Assembly (NCBI GenBank): GCA_000432435.1
Contig: HF993123.1
Span: forward strand, 9,250-35,360
DNA from: Eubacterium sp. CAG:180
Lineage (GTDB): Bacteria; Bacillota; Clostridia; Oscillospirales; Acutalibacteraceae
Length of the DNA stretch: 26,111 nucleotides
Direction: 5' to 3'
In this document: positions 1 to 7,638 of the stretch, in pieces
Numbering within the stretch: the first letter of the stretch is position 1
Layout: every line of letters starts with the position of its first letter
Translations under genes and position numbers: made by a program
Notes under the pieces: model-generated
The model's database searches: none
What the model saw: the letters and a program-made list of their open reading frames with translations, nothing else
Told to the model about the DNA's origin: nothing

Positions 1-50
1 TATAAGACAATACTGCCCTATACTGCGCCGAAATGAGCGGTTAAATTATA

Positions 51-938
51 TCAGTCTGCTCTCTTGTCGCCGAAGAAGAAGAGCGCAACGGTACCGGGGC
101 CAGTATGTGAACCGATAACGGTGCCAACGCTGTTGATTTCGACCTTGCCGTTGAGCTTTTTGAATTTTGACTCAACAAGGTCGGCAACGGCTCTTGCGTC
201 ATCATAGCAGGCGGATTCGGAAATGTAGCACTTGCCGCTGTAATCAAGACCGCCGTCTGCGTGCTCGACCATACGGTTAACTATCTCTTCAATAACCTTT
301 TTCTTACCGCGGTACTTTGTTCTCGGTATCAGCTTGCCGTTATTATCCATATTGAGGAGCGGACATATGTTGAGCATTGTGCCGAAAATCTGCGCGGTCT
401 TTGTTATTCTGCCGCCGCGATAATAGCTTGTAAGGTCGGTGGAAAAGAACCAATGATGAACATTGAGCTTGCGCTCCTCGGCAAAATCACGAACCTCTTC
501 TATGCTCTTGCCGCTGTTTTTAAGCTCTGCCAAAGTGTCCATTAAAAGGCCGTAGCCGGAGGAAGCACCGAGAGAGTCTACTATATATATTTTTCTGTCG
601 GGGTACTCTTCGAGAAGCTCGTCACGCGCAATGCAGGCGGAATTATATACGCCCGAAAGTCCGGTTGAAAGAGAGACGTGAAGAATGTCCTTGCCGTCCT
701 TTAAGAACTCTGAAAAATACTCCTTAAACTGACCGACATTGACCTGGGAAGTGGTAGGCTCGGCTCCGTCGGCTATTCTCTTGTAGAACTCGGCGAACGG
801 CATTGATTTACCGAGGTCATCGGGATACTCCTTACCGTCCATATTGAAGTGAAAGCAAACATAATGCACTCCGATTTTATCAAAATGCTCCTGTGAAAGA
901 TCTGCCGTGGAGCAGCAGCTTAAAATATAATCTGACAT
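51..938 (-). CDS. DegV family fatty-acid-binding protein
   Basis: 295-residue protein of the DegV/FakB family. These cytosolic proteins bind a single fatty acid and, with the kinase FakA, present it for phosphorylation into phospholipid; no FakA gene is in this window. Family signatures seen in order are STADLS (10-15), TTSQ (62-65), STGLSG (91-96), YYRGGRITK (172-180) leading to MLNICPLL, RGKKKV (210-215) and the C-terminal GSHTGPGTVALFF (276-288). Full length for the family. The N-terminus has two adjacent cysteines (8-9) where the family usually has a TDS-like stretch. The ATG start has AAGGAG upstream, and the gene follows the Na/Pi transporter by 12 nt, so it is the last gene of the GH20-transporter-DegV operon. 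Family assignment is secure; the lipid ligand is unknown. Confidence 0.93.
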   Translation of the reverse strand: MSDYILSCCSTADLSQEHFDKIGVHYVCFHFNMDGKEYPDDLGKSMPFAEFYKRIADGAEPTTSQVNVGQFKEYFSEFLKDGKDILHVSLSTGLSGVYNSACIARDELLEEYPDRKIYIVDSLGASSGYGLLMDTLAELKNSGKSIEEVRDFAEERKLNVHHWFFSTDLTSYYRGGRITKTAQIFGTMLNICPLLNMDNNGKLIPRTKYRGKKKVIEEIVNRMVEHADGGLDYSGKCYISESACYDDARAVADLVESKFKKLNGKVEINSVGTVIGSHTGPGTVALFFFGDKRAD

Positions 939-950
939 TAGATATACTCC

Positions 951-2615
951 TTAATTTTCTGTATCTGTCACCGGTAAAACTTCCGGTATTTTTGTTTTAG
1001 GTTTGCTCTGAACGCTCCAGGCTATGTTAATTGCATGGTCTGCCACACGTTCAAAGTCTGTTATTGTGTTTATAAACAGCATTCCCGCACGGGTTGTACA
1101 TTCGTGACTGTTGAGCCTGTCAATATGAGCTTGCTCAAAAGTCTCCTGCATTTTATCAACCTGCGCCTCAAGGGAATTGAGTCTTTCCGCCGTTTGTACA
1201 CTCAGATTTTGCTCCGAAAAAGCATCTACCGAGCCGTCAATCAGCGAAATGACGGTACTATGCATAGTTTTTAACTCTTTTTCACCCTCCTCTGAAAGCT
1301 CTATATTTTCATTTACACGCGACAAGGCGGCTTCCTCAAGGTTTGTCGCGTGGTCGCCTATGCGCTCTATGTCGTTTATAACATGGAACAGTCGACCGAT
1401 ATATTTAGCGTCCTTATAGCTTAAATCAAGAGAGTTTATCTTGACCAGCACGGGCGTTATATTGTGATTGAGATAATTGATAATCTTTTCGGTGTGATTT
1501 ACTTCGTCAAAATGCTTAATTTCCTTGTTTATAAGGTCGCTTGACGCAATATCGAAATTGCGTCTTGCCAAAGCAGCCATACGAAGAACCTCTTTTCCCA
1601 CCTGCACTACGGCAAGCGGAGGGGTGTTGAGCATTCTCTGGTCAATAAACTGAAGGTGCATTCCGTCATCCTCTTTACCCTTTTTGTCGGGGACAAGAAT
1701 GCAGGAAAGCTTTACAAGGGCACCGGCAAACGGGAACATTATTATGGTGCTCACTACGTTAAATATGATATGAACGAGCGATATCTGCATCATCACGTTG
1801 TCACTCATAGCCTGTATCCACTTTGTAAACGGAAGGAACATAGATATGACAACAAAAACAACCGTGCCGATTACATTAAAGAGAATGTGCATAACCGCGG
1901 TACGTTTTGAATTTGTCTTTGTACCGATTGTCGAAAGAAGCGCGGTAACACAGGTACCTATATTCTGGCCGAAAATAATATATACCGCGAACGAAAGCGG
2001 CACAAGCCCCTGCGATGCGAGAGCCTGAAGTATGCCTACGCTTGCCGCGGAGCTCTGTATAACGCCCGTAACTCCGGCGCCTATGAGTATGCCTACAAGA
2101 GGATTGTCCGCATTTATAATCCAATTACGGAAAACCTCGGAATCCTTAAGCGGATCCATGGCGTTTTGCATAAGCTCCATACCCATAAACAGCATGCCGA
2201 AACCGGCGAGGGCCTGCCCGACATATTTCAGCGAATTCTTTTTGGCAAAAAGAATCATAAATGCGCCTATAAATATAGCTATCGGAGCTATCCCGGTAAG
2301 ATTCAGCGAAACAAGAACGCTTGTGGTTGTGGTACCGATATTTGCACCCATAATAACGCCTATCGCCTGCGTTAAATTCATAAGACCCGTATTAACAAAG
2401 CCCACAACCATAACCGTGGTTGCCGAGGAGCTTTGTATAAGCGTTGTTATGAGAAAGCCGACAAGTACCGCAAGAAAGCGGTTTTTTGTCATTTTTTCAA
2501 GTAAATGCTTAAGACGCGACCCGGCTGCAAGCTCAAGTCCCTCGCCCATCAGCTTAATACCGTACAAAAGCAAGCCGAGACCGCCTGCAAAGGTCAGATA
2601 ATTAGTAATACTCAA
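951..2615 (-). CDS. Na/Pi cotransporter family protein with PhoU-like C-terminal domain
   Basis: 554-residue inner-membrane protein. The N-terminal half carries the two inverted Na_Pi_cotrans repeats of the NptA/YjbB type, each with its QSS signature: QSSSA (61-65) and QSSAA (187-191). It has multiple hydrophobic segments through about residue 310. Residues about 330-535 form a hydrophilic helical PhoU-like domain (the stretches HVINDIERIGDHATNLEE and ITDFERVADHAINIAW are typical). The family moves phosphate with sodium, and the PhoU part probably regulates flux. The start is TTG (2613-2615), preceded by AAAGGGGA at good spacing; no nearby ATG gives the family's N-terminus. It lies 21 nt after the GH20 gene and 12 nt before the DegV gene. 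Direction of phosphate transport cannot be read from sequence. Confidence 0.93.
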   Translation of the reverse strand: MSITNYLTFAGGLGLLLYGIKLMGEGLELAAGSRLKHLLEKMTKNRFLAVLVGFLITTLIQSSSATTVMVVGFVNTGLMNLTQAIGVIMGANIGTTTTSVLVSLNLTGIAPIAIFIGAFMILFAKKNSLKYVGQALAGFGMLFMGMELMQNAMDPLKDSEVFRNWIINADNPLVGILIGAGVTGVIQSSAASVGILQALASQGLVPLSFAVYIIFGQNIGTCVTALLSTIGTKTNSKRTAVMHILFNVIGTVVFVVISMFLPFTKWIQAMSDNVMMQISLVHIIFNVVSTIIMFPFAGALVKLSCILVPDKKGKEDDGMHLQFIDQRMLNTPPLAVVQVGKEVLRMAALARRNFDIASSDLINKEIKHFDEVNHTEKIINYLNHNITPVLVKINSLDLSYKDAKYIGRLFHVINDIERIGDHATNLEEAALSRVNENIELSEEGEKELKTMHSTVISLIDGSVDAFSEQNLSVQTAERLNSLEAQVDKMQETFEQAHIDRLNSHECTTRAGMLFINTITDFERVADHAINIAWSVQSKPKTKIPEVLPVTDTEN

Positions 2616-2636
2616 ATTTTTTCCCCTTTAAAATAC

Positions 2637-4196
2637 TCAGTTTTCCGCTTCTCTGCGTTTTTCGCTGAGCTTGAATTCCTTGCCGTCTTCACCCATGTGA
2701 TATATTGTTTTGCTCACGGAAATGCCGCTTTTACCGGTTACCCTTGAATAGTTTACGCCTTTTTTGCGAAGATAAGTTTTATACCACTCAAGTCTTCTTA
2801 AAAAGTCCTTGTATCTTCTGTTTTCAAGATTTGTCCACGCAACCTCGGATAGTGCCAAAATACGCGGATAGACGGAAAACTCCAATGCACGCTCCGAATC
2901 TACCCATTCAGTCCACATTTCGGCTTCTATGCCTATTACGCGCTGCCCGGATTTTCCGAACCCGGATTTAACGGTATTATATTTATACACTTTTTTAAGC
3001 GATATAACAGAATATTTGCAGTCAAAGTAAAAGTACGCCGTGGGAGAAAGAATAATATCACGCTTATATGACTGCCTTTTGACCTCGCCCGAATTTGACG
3101 GCAGCCAATACTGACACGTAATATCAGGAGAAAAGCTGTCATTGATGCAATCGTTCCAGGCAATGGGTGTTTTGCCGTATTTTTTAAGAATCTCGCCTAT
3201 GCGAGTCATATAGTAGCCCTGAAGCTCCTTTGAGTTTTTAAGACCGTTTTTCTCTTTTGCCGCACGGCACTTAGGACAATCATCCCATATCTTGTGCCCC
3301 TTTGAGGCCTCGTCTCCGCCTATATGGAAATGTGTGCTTGTAAAGAGCGGACAAATCTCGGAAAACAGCTTGTCAATGAAATCATACGCATCTTCGTTTC
3401 CCGGGCAAATCGCAGCGTCAAATATACCGTTTTCGCAAGTAGGCTTGAATTCACGCGGCTTACAGGCAAATTCCGGATATGCGGCAAGCAGAGCCGAAGC
3501 ATGACCCGGCAAATCGATTTCGGGAATAACCTCTATATTAAGCTTTGCGGCGTACGCCACAATATTCTTTATTTCATCCTGCTTATAGTAATAAAAATAT
3601 TCTCCGCCGCGGTGCTTTAAGCCGAGTCCCTCAAGCCCGGCATATTCACGCTTTGAGCCTATTTCGTTGAGCTTCGGGAATAATTTACTCTCTATTCTGA
3701 AACCCTGATCATCGGAAAGATGCCAATGGAACTTATTTAATTTCAGCATTGCCATATTGTCAAGCAATTTTTTCACGGCTTCCGTGCCGAAGAAGTGGCG
3801 GCACTCGTCAAGCATAAATCCGCGATATTTAAATGCAGGCTTGTCGCTTATGTAAAGTCCGTTTATAACTGCCCTGCCGTCTGTTTTTTCGGCCTGCATT
3901 ATTATGGTTTTCAGCGTGACAGCCCCGTAAAACGCACCGGAAGAAGATGAAGCCTTTATCATTATACCGTCTGTGGAAACCGAAATAGAGTAAGCCTCGT
4001 TTTCCATTCCGGCTACCTTTTGAAATTTAATTGCACCCTCGCCTTTTACGGGCTTTGTTCTGAGATAATCGGTCAAATATCTACCCGCAGAAACAAACTC
4101 GGGTGAGCAAAGGACCTCGGTATTTGAAGAAATTACATATGTACCGTCCTTTGAAGTATAGTTATTCGGCTTGGGAATAATATTGTATTTAAGCAT
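2637..4196 (-). CDS. Glycoside hydrolase family 20, beta-N-acetylhexosaminidase
   Basis: About 519 residues. GH20 enzymes release terminal beta-GlcNAc or GalNAc by substrate-assisted catalysis. Residues 1-110 resemble the GH20b domain (IIPKP start), followed by the (beta/alpha)8 barrel. Motifs seen: RGFMLDECRHFF, FHWHLSDDQGFRIE, EIDLPGHASALLAAYP, the catalytic Asp-Glu pair in HIGGDEAS (near residues 295-296), and the tryptophan loop EMWTEW. There is no signal peptide, so it is probably cytoplasmic and acts on imported N-glycans, mucin fragments or cell-wall sugars. A TTG at 4200-4202 is in frame, but the ATG at 4194-4196 is better spaced from the AAAGGG ribosome binding site. It is first in an operon with the phosphate transporter and the DegV gene. 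Exact substrate is not readable. Confidence 0.94.
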   Translation of the reverse strand: MLKYNIIPKPNNYTSKDGTYVISSNTEVLCSPEFVSAGRYLTDYLRTKPVKGEGAIKFQKVAGMENEAYSISVSTDGIMIKASSSSGAFYGAVTLKTIIMQAEKTDGRAVINGLYISDKPAFKYRGFMLDECRHFFGTEAVKKLLDNMAMLKLNKFHWHLSDDQGFRIESKLFPKLNEIGSKREYAGLEGLGLKHRGGEYFYYYKQDEIKNIVAYAAKLNIEVIPEIDLPGHASALLAAYPEFACKPREFKPTCENGIFDAAICPGNEDAYDFIDKLFSEICPLFTSTHFHIGGDEASKGHKIWDDCPKCRAAKEKNGLKNSKELQGYYMTRIGEILKKYGKTPIAWNDCINDSFSPDITCQYWLPSNSGEVKRQSYKRDIILSPTAYFYFDCKYSVISLKKVYKYNTVKSGFGKSGQRVIGIEAEMWTEWVDSERALEFSVYPRILALSEVAWTNLENRRYKDFLRRLEWYKTYLRKKGVNYSRVTGKSGISVSKTIYHMGEDGKEFKLSEKRREAEN

Positions 4197-4221
4197 TTCC
4201 AATAACCCTTTCGCAATAAAT

Positions 4222-4281
4222 AATATCCTTTTATCTCAGGAATTACCATTGTGGTAATTATAACAAAAATAAAAGGATATT
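4222..4281. repeat. Two nested, nearly concentric inverted repeats at the GH20 promoter
   Basis: The outer arms are AATATCCTTTTAT (4222-4234) and its exact complement at 4269-4281. The inner palindrome AATTACCATTGTGGTAATT (4241-4259) has perfect 8-bp arms around TTG. The inner palindrome covers the predicted transcription start of the GH20 operon and touches its -10 box, as a repressor operator would. The outer repeat could add a looped or cruciform structure, or act as a weak 3' end for spoIIR; no long U tract follows it. Confidence 0.75.
4257..4265 (-). promoter_or_regulatory. Extended -10 promoter of the GH20 operon
   Basis: On the minus strand the bases read TGTTATAAT, a TGn extended -10 with a perfect TATAAT at 4257-4262. 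The -35 region (about 4280-4285, TTTTAA) is poor, which fits extended -10 use. The start would fall near 4250, inside the inner palindrome, leaving a leader of roughly 55 nt before the ATG at 4196. Confidence 0.5.
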
Positions 4282-4288
4282 AAAAGCC

Positions 4289-4918
4289 TTATTTCAATTT
4301 CTGCGTTAATTTCTCATAAATCTCTATAATTTTAAACCGAGGTTCAAATTTTGGGTTACTTTCTACAACTTTAAGCTCATCCTCTGACAAAATGTCTTGA
4401 AGCTCCGCATCATCTGATGACTCGGCTGCGGGCAGACACATAGGCGGAAACATAACGCACCACCAATTTTTGCCTTTCCCCTCTCCTATTATGACGCGCA
4501 CGGCCTCATATTCACCGGCAGGCAAAGTTATACGATCATCATAAGTTCGCGTCGAAAAAAAGTCCTTGCCTATTTCGAGCCTTACATCATAATCGAAGCC
4601 GTTTTTACGTATTACCTCGCGCGCCGTCTCTTCAAGCCGCTCCTTTTGCGGAATAAGCAGCTTTTCGGCATTCGCACTTGTCAAAGAACCGTCAAATATC
4701 TCCTCCCCTTCATTGAGCACGGCATCGCGCACCTTAAGCTTCAGTATTTGGTCCTCGTCGCTGTCGGAATTAGCTATTACATGCATACGCAAAACGTCGC
4801 GTCTTACGTCGCTGCACGACGCGGCAAATGACACAAAGCTGAAAATCGATGTTATGACAAATGCTGCGGCTAACGATATTTCAAATCTTCGAATAAGCTT
4901 TTCTGTTTTTGATTTCAT
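4289..4918 (-). CDS. spoIIR: Stage II sporulation protein R
   Basis: 209 residues from the chosen ATG (4916-4918). SpoIIR is made in the forespore, is exported to the intermembrane space, and triggers the SpoIIGA protease that activates pro-sigma-E in the mother cell. Seen here: an N-terminal hydrophobic export or anchor segment (about residues 11-33), the family core VLRMHVIANSDSDEDQ followed by LKLKVRDAVL, and the C-terminal KNWWCVMFPPMCL signature. The frame is open 15 codons further upstream (to 4963), but the ATG with AAAGGATG before it gives the usual N-terminus, MKSKTEK then the membrane segment. It is monocistronic: a strong terminator of the hydrogenase operon lies just upstream. This marks the organism as capable of sporulation. 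Confidence 0.95.
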   Translation of the reverse strand: MKSKTEKLIRRFEISLAAAFVITSIFSFVSFAASCSDVRRDVLRMHVIANSDSDEDQILKLKVRDAVLNEGEEIFDGSLTSANAEKLLIPQKERLEETAREVIRKNGFDYDVRLEIGKDFFSTRTYDDRITLPAGEYEAVRVIIGEGKGKNWWCVMFPPMCLPAAESSDDAELQDILSEDELKVVESNPKFEPRFKIIEIYEKLTQKLK

Positions 4919-4941
4919 ATGTTCTTCATCCTTTCGTAAGG

Positions 4942-4971
4942 TAATTATTGGAAGAAAAATCATATTTATAC
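4942..4971 (-). promoter_or_regulatory. Candidate forespore (sigma-F-like) promoter of spoIIR
   Basis: Minus strand: GTATA (4967-4971), then 15 nt, then CCAATAATTA (4942-4951). Bacillus sigma-F promoters have GYATA, about 15 nt, and GGnnAnAnTR. The -35 match is exact and the spacing is right, but the -10 lacks the GG. It lies between the upstream terminator and the spoIIR start, where the promoter must be. Tentative. Confidence 0.3.
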
Positions 4972-5006
4972 AAAAAAAGGAACGCAGGGAATTTTCCCTG
5001 CGTTCC
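4972..5006 (-). terminator. Rho-independent terminator of the hydrogenase operon
   Basis: Perfect 13-bp arms GGAACGCAGGGAA (4979-4991) and the complement at 4994-5006, followed in the minus direction by seven U residues (A run at 4972-4978). It starts 13 bp beyond the hydrogenase stop codon. Confidence 0.93.
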
Positions 5007-5019
5007 CGAAGCTCGATGT

Positions 5020-6450
5020 TTAAAGCTGACTCAATGCGTCGCCTATGCTCTTCTCAAGAGCTTCTTTACCGTATTTGTCTATCTCGTTTTTATCTTTTGC
5101 CTCATGGGTGAGACAGCCTGCGCCGCCGATACATCCTCCGACACACGCCATACCCTCGATAAAGTTATTTTTAAGGATTCCTCTTGAAGCCTTCAAAAGA
5201 GCCGTTTTGCATTCTTCTATGCCGTCGCACGGAAGCGGATCAACGGTGAAATCTATATTCTGCTCCTTAATTGCCTGACCGACAGCCTCCGAAACGCCGC
5301 CGCTTCGTGCAAATATTCTGCCGTAATAGGAAGCATTGTCAAGAACATCCTCAGGAAGCTCGGTAAGCTCGATATTACGCGAATCTATGAGAGCCTGAAG
5401 CTCCTCAAAGGTGAGAACGCAGTCGACATACTGTGCGACTCTTTCCTGCTTCGCCTCGGCTTTTTTTGCCGTACAAGGGCCTATAAATATAACCTTTGCG
5501 GTCTCGTCGGTCTCTTTTATATATTTTGCAATCGCCGCCATGGGAGACAGATTGTGCGAAATGTTCTCGGTAAGCTTCGGATAGAACTTCTTTACATAGT
5601 CAACAAACGCCGGACAGCAAGAGCTTGTGAGGAAACCTTTTTCGGCAAGCTCTTTTGATTCGCTGTATGCTACAATATCGGCACCGAGAGCAGCTTCAAC
5701 CACGCTGTAAAAGCCGAGCTTTTTAATCGCGGTCACAACCTGACCGAGCTTCGCATACACAAACTGACTCGCTATCGACGGAGCCACTACTGCATACACA
5801 TTAAAACCGTCGCCTTTATTACTGTCTTTTAAAATCCTGATCGCATCAAGTATAAACGACTTGTCCATAATTGCGCCGAACGGGCATGCATAAGAGCAGG
5901 CGCCGCAGTTTATACATTTATTGTTATCAATCTGAGCGGGATTTTCTTCGCTGTCTGCCATAGAAATAGCCTTTATTTTGCACGCCTTTTCACACGGTCT
6001 TGTATAGTTTGAAATTGCGCTGTACGGACAAACCTTGGCACACTGACCACAGTTTACGCACTTTGTTTTGTCAATATGCGCTTTCTGATTTTCGTCAAAG
6101 GAAATGGCTCCCTTGCGGCAGGCACTCTCACAGCGGTGTGCGATACAGCCACGGCAGTCGTGTGATACCTGATAACCGCTGGCAGGACATTCGTCGCAGG
6201 CTATATCTATAACCTCTATTATGTTCGGATTTGCTCTGTTGCCTCCGCAGGCGAGCTTTATGCGCTCGGCAACTATTGCACGCTCCTTGTATATACAGCA
6301 GCGCATAGTTGCCTTGTCACTCGTTACGGTCTTTGCAATATCATTGAAATTGTTGGCAAGGGAAAACTCTCCCTCGTCAAAGGCTATTCTTGCGACCTCA
6401 CGAAGGACCTTGTATTTTAAAAGCTGTACCTTCGTATCAAATTTTCTCAT
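5020..6450 (-). CDS. [FeFe] hydrogenase, group-B-like, monomeric
   Basis: 476-residue iron-sulfur enzyme expected to reduce protons or oxidise H2 in the cytoplasm. The C-terminal H-cluster domain has all three signature loops: TSSCCPAF (275-282, Cys 278/279), GPCTAKKAEA (324-333, Cys 326) and MACVGGCIGG (434-443, Cys 436/440). The N-terminus has ferredoxin-type clusters CVNCGQCAKVC (131-141) and CINCGACSYAC (179-189), plus further cysteines at 85/88, 99/102/107/111 and 153/157. There is no N-terminal [2Fe-2S] domain and no NADH-binding partner nearby, so this is not the bifurcating HydABC type. Assignment to group B rests on these cysteine patterns and overall length. ATG start with AAAGGGTG upstream; last gene of the operon, 15 nt after the phosphatase gene. 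Maturases HydEFG are not in the window. Confidence 0.9.
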   Translation of the reverse strand: MRKFDTKVQLLKYKVLREVARIAFDEGEFSLANNFNDIAKTVTSDKATMRCCIYKERAIVAERIKLACGGNRANPNIIEVIDIACDECPASGYQVSHDCRGCIAHRCESACRKGAISFDENQKAHIDKTKCVNCGQCAKVCPYSAISNYTRPCEKACKIKAISMADSEENPAQIDNNKCINCGACSYACPFGAIMDKSFILDAIRILKDSNKGDGFNVYAVVAPSIASQFVYAKLGQVVTAIKKLGFYSVVEAALGADIVAYSESKELAEKGFLTSSCCPAFVDYVKKFYPKLTENISHNLSPMAAIAKYIKETDETAKVIFIGPCTAKKAEAKQERVAQYVDCVLTFEELQALIDSRNIELTELPEDVLDNASYYGRIFARSGGVSEAVGQAIKEQNIDFTVDPLPCDGIEECKTALLKASRGILKNNFIEGMACVGGCIGGAGCLTHEAKDKNEIDKYGKEALEKSIGDALSQL

Positions 6451-6465
6451 TCAATTCACCCTTTG

Positions 6466-7638
6466 TTAAAAATAGCTTACTTTGATTCGTTTACCCATTT
6501 TTTTCAGATACTCCGAAAGCTCTGTAACAAGCTGCATCTTGATGTTAAAGTTTATGGGAAGATTTGGATTTTGATGTGCCGGATTTATTGCAGTTCCGAC
6601 AAAGAAATTTATATCAGTCGCCTCCTGGAAAAGTATGCGCGCTATCTGCGACGCACCGTCCGCACGGACGCTCCAGTCGGCGTAAATATCATCGTCATTT
6701 AGATAACTCTTGGCGTATTCAAGCACTCGGCTCATTGTAATTACACCCTCGGTTGTCAAATCGACGCCGTCAATTTCGGCGATGGGCGGTATTTCGGGGT
6801 CGAGATATTTTAAATCCGTCTTAACCTCTTTGCCCAAAAAATCCGCCGCAAGAGTTGAAGTTGTTCCGCCGCATACAATATGCTTGCCAGTCTTGCCGAA
6901 AAACAACGACATCATTTTATTGACATCTGCGGGGTTCCTCGGCGGTCCCATGAGAAGATTCACGGATTTTCTCTCGCGGATTTTGACAACGCAAACGGTT
7001 GTATCGTCACCGGGCCTTCCGCCATATAGTTTATCACACTGGTCAAGCAGTAATGATGAAAGCGTTTTTGCCGTAAAATCGGGGCGATAATATTCCTCCA
7101 TAAACTCGATTATCTGGTCGCGCTGCCAACCGAAATTCATATTTTCACCAATACCGGCATAAACCGCTCCGTCACTCGTAAAAATGAGCGTATCGTTAAG
7201 CTTTAACGATATTTTCGATTTATATATCATCTTACCGTCGATTTCCACTGCGCTCTCGGGATACACAAGATTTTTTCCGTCGCGCAGCAGAATGACATGC
7301 GGATTGTCGTATTGGGCTATTTCTGCCTCTTTGTTGTCTATTACACGCACTATTGTAAAAGTGCTGTATGCCACCTGACGTACCGAACATATAGGCAGTG
7401 TTTTCGCTATTGTATCAACACACATTTCAAGCGGCATATTATTTGCAATCATGGTGGATATTATTTTCGAAGTCAAAGTAGAGAGAATATTTGCTTTTAC
7501 ACCGGAGCCGAGCCCGTCCGCAAGCACAACAACATAATCGTCATCGCCATGCTCTATAACCTCCACCATATCGCCGCACAGCTCTTCGCCGTACTTGGTA
7601 AGACTCATATGGCCTATGTCCGTGCAAAGATTATTCAT
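6466..7638 (-). CDS. SpoIIE/PP2C-type serine phosphatase with extra C-terminal domain, linked to HydS
   Basis: 390 residues. Residues 1-222 form a PPM (PP2C/SpoIIE) phosphatase domain with the metal-binding aspartates in ADGLGSG (Asp 41), TSDGAVYAG (Asp 156) and GRPGDDTTV (Asp 211/212). No membrane segment is seen, unlike SpoIIE itself. Residues 225-390 form a second region I do not recognise, containing IVCGGTTSTLAADFLG and ending in a helix. The ATG (7636-7638) overlaps the hydS stop by 8 nt, with AAGGAG inside hydS, so the two are translationally coupled and probably work together. SpoIIE-type phosphatases usually dephosphorylate STAS anti-anti-sigma proteins; none is encoded here, so the substrate is unknown. 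Expected role: output enzyme of a hydrogenase-based sensor (inference). Confidence 0.88.
   Translation of the reverse strand: MNNLCTDIGHMSLTKYGEELCGDMVEVIEHGDDDYVVVLADGLGSGVKANILSTLTSKIISTMIANNMPLEMCVDTIAKTLPICSVRQVAYSTFTIVRVIDNKEAEIAQYDNPHVILLRDGKNLVYPESAVEIDGKMIYKSKISLKLNDTLIFTSDGAVYAGIGENMNFGWQRDQIIEFMEEYYRPDFTAKTLSSLLLDQCDKLYGGRPGDDTTVCVVKIRERKSVNLLMGPPRNPADVNKMMSLFFGKTGKHIVCGGTTSTLAADFLGKEVKTDLKYLDPEIPPIAEIDGVDLTTEGVITMSRVLEYAKSYLNDDDIYADWSVRADGASQIARILFQEATDINFFVGTAINPAHQNPNLPINFNIKMQLVTELSEYLKKMGKRIKVSYF

Noticed and set aside
2032..2601. Long plus-strand reading frame (189 codons) opposite the Na/Pi transporter
   Set aside because: It lies wholly antisense to a gene with clear family motifs, has no ribosome binding site, and its product resembles no protein; typical shadow frame.
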